A stretch of 6,189 nucleotides of DNA from assembly GCA_020437045.1 (NCBI GenBank), contig JAGQWV010001032.1, positions 1 to 6,189 on the forward strand, written 5' to 3'. Position 1 is the first letter of the stretch, and the number at the start of each line of letters is the position of its first letter. Below are positions 5,632-6,189 of this stretch, in pieces. Source of the stretch: Saprospiraceae bacterium (GTDB taxonomy: Bacteria > Bacteroidota > Bacteroidia > Chitinophagales > Saprospiraceae). The translations under genes were made by a program, and so were the position numbers. Under the pieces are notes generated by a model. That model searched no databases. It was not told where the DNA came from and was given only the letters and a program-made list of their open reading frames with translations.

Positions 5632-6189
5632 TTAAAAATTTAATAACACGGGAAATAATAAATGAGTCATAATGAGACCACCAATAAAAAATCCAATTAC
5701 GGCAATCAGAGATGGTAACTGCAAATTAGATAAACCACTGATGGCATGTCCGGAAGTACAACCTCCGGCCCAACGGGTTCCAAATCCAATTAACAATCCT
5801 CCTACTACGGTAAATATAATCGTCCTTAATGAACCGATATGTTTAAAAGAAAAAATCTCCTGAGGAAGAAAACCTCTTCCCTCCTCAACATTTTTTGGAA
5901 CCTCAATACCCAGGACGGCCAAATCATCGACCGTTGCTGTCGAGATTTGGACCGGCATATCGCTAGCAAAAAAATGACTGGCTATAAAGCCGCCGATTAC
6001 TGAACCGGCTACAAACATTAGCAACCAGTCTTTCTTTTTCCAATCTACATTAAAGTAGGAAATAGATTTTCCAGCTCCGGCAAGCGTACATATCGTCTCG
6101 AAACTGCTGGAGATACCAAATTTTGCACCCAATTTTATCAGGAGAAACATTACGAAGGCGATAGCTGTTCCTGAGACCGCCCAATGCCA
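5632..6189 (-). CDS. YeeE/YedE sulfur-transport family protein, N-terminal half (PmpA type), 5' end outside window
   Basis: This is the first member of the split YeeE/YedE pair and forms the membrane channel together with the downstream gene. The frame stays open from the ATG at 6150 to the window edge, encoding WHWAVSGTAIAFV just before that Met. This is the conserved WAVSG lead into the helix of this family, so the real start lies outside and 6150 is internal. Visible hallmarks are the FGISSSFETICTLAGAGK loop (with a Cys), a Lys-rich WKKKDW stretch before a helix (VAGSVIGGFIASH), an extra-membrane region of about 45 residues, then GGLLIGFGTRWAGGCTSGHAISG with a second Cys, and a final helix ending at the stop. 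With Cys99 of the partner, this gives the three-cysteine set known from thiosulfate transporters of the family. The two genes are separated by 9 bases and surely co-transcribed. Confidence 0.9.
   Translation of the reverse strand, partial: WHWAVSGTAIAFVMFLLIKLGAKFGISSSFETICTLAGAGKSISYFNVDWKKKDWLLMFVAGSVIGGFIASHFFASDMPVQISTATVDDLAVLGIEVPKNVEEGRGFLPQEIFSFKHIGSLRTIIFTVVGGLLIGFGTRWAGGCTSGHAISGLSNLQLPSLIAVIGFFIGGLIMTHLLFPVLLNF

Noticed and set aside
5672..5863. Plus-strand open frame of 63 codons, proline- and asparagine-rich
   Set aside because: It is antisense to the conserved membrane segments and GGCTSGH motif of the PmpA-like gene; its composition is the mirror of hydrophobic codons.
1..6189. 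CRISPR arrays, insertion sequences, toxin-antitoxin genes, tRNA genes or phage genes
   Set aside because: No spaced repeats, transposase motifs, terminal inverted repeats or cloverleaf pattern were seen on reading both strands; the gene content is ordinary chromosomal metabolism and envelope functions.

Overview
The window looks like a chromosomal segment of a Bacteroidota bacterium, perhaps a saprospirian or cytophagian type (the lineage is inferred). Three things support this. A secreted glycosidase ends in a type IX secretion (T9SS) sorting domain. Several gene starts have A/T-rich leaders without a Shine-Dalgarno sequence. Promoter-like boxes match the Bacteroidota pattern TTTG-N~19-TAnnTTTG better than a sigma-70 -35/-10 pattern. 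No mobile element, CRISPR array, tRNA or rRNA gene was seen.

Layout. At 1-537 (+) is the C-terminal end of a class A penicillin-binding protein (PBP1A type) whose start lies outside the window. At 597-1067 (+) is a small GtrA-family membrane protein. It converges, with a 3-base gap, on a minus-strand GH18 chitinase-like enzyme with a T9SS tail (1071-2261). A short divergent promoter region (about 2262-2415) separates this from a compact plus-strand cluster: an enolase-superfamily epimerase/racemase (2416-3444), a DUF1611/DgcN-type P-loop protein (3454-4500) and a GNAT acetyltransferase (4515-4964), with gaps of 9 and 14 bases. After a 244-base AT-rich convergent intergenic region with a good minus-strand terminator come two minus-strand membrane genes (5209-5622 and 5632 to the window edge). 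These are the two halves of a split YeeE/YedE sulfur transporter (PmpB and PmpA type).

How the genes may work together. The most interesting part is the 2416-4964 cluster. Enolase-superfamily and DUF1611 proteins are known as a pair, DgcA and DgcN, in a D-glutamate catabolic route: DgcN N-acetylates D-Glu and DgcA racemises the N-acetyl product. Close relatives of the first gene are L-Ala-D/L-Glu dipeptide epimerases of murein peptide recycling. Here the epimerase keeps an Asp-x-Asp motif typical of dipeptide epimerases, and a GNAT enzyme is added, so the pathway may be a variant that handles D-Glu or D-Glu dipeptides from peptidoglycan. The PBP and chitinase genes nearby also act on cell wall or amino-sugar polymers, but they are separate transcription units and a functional link is only suggestive.
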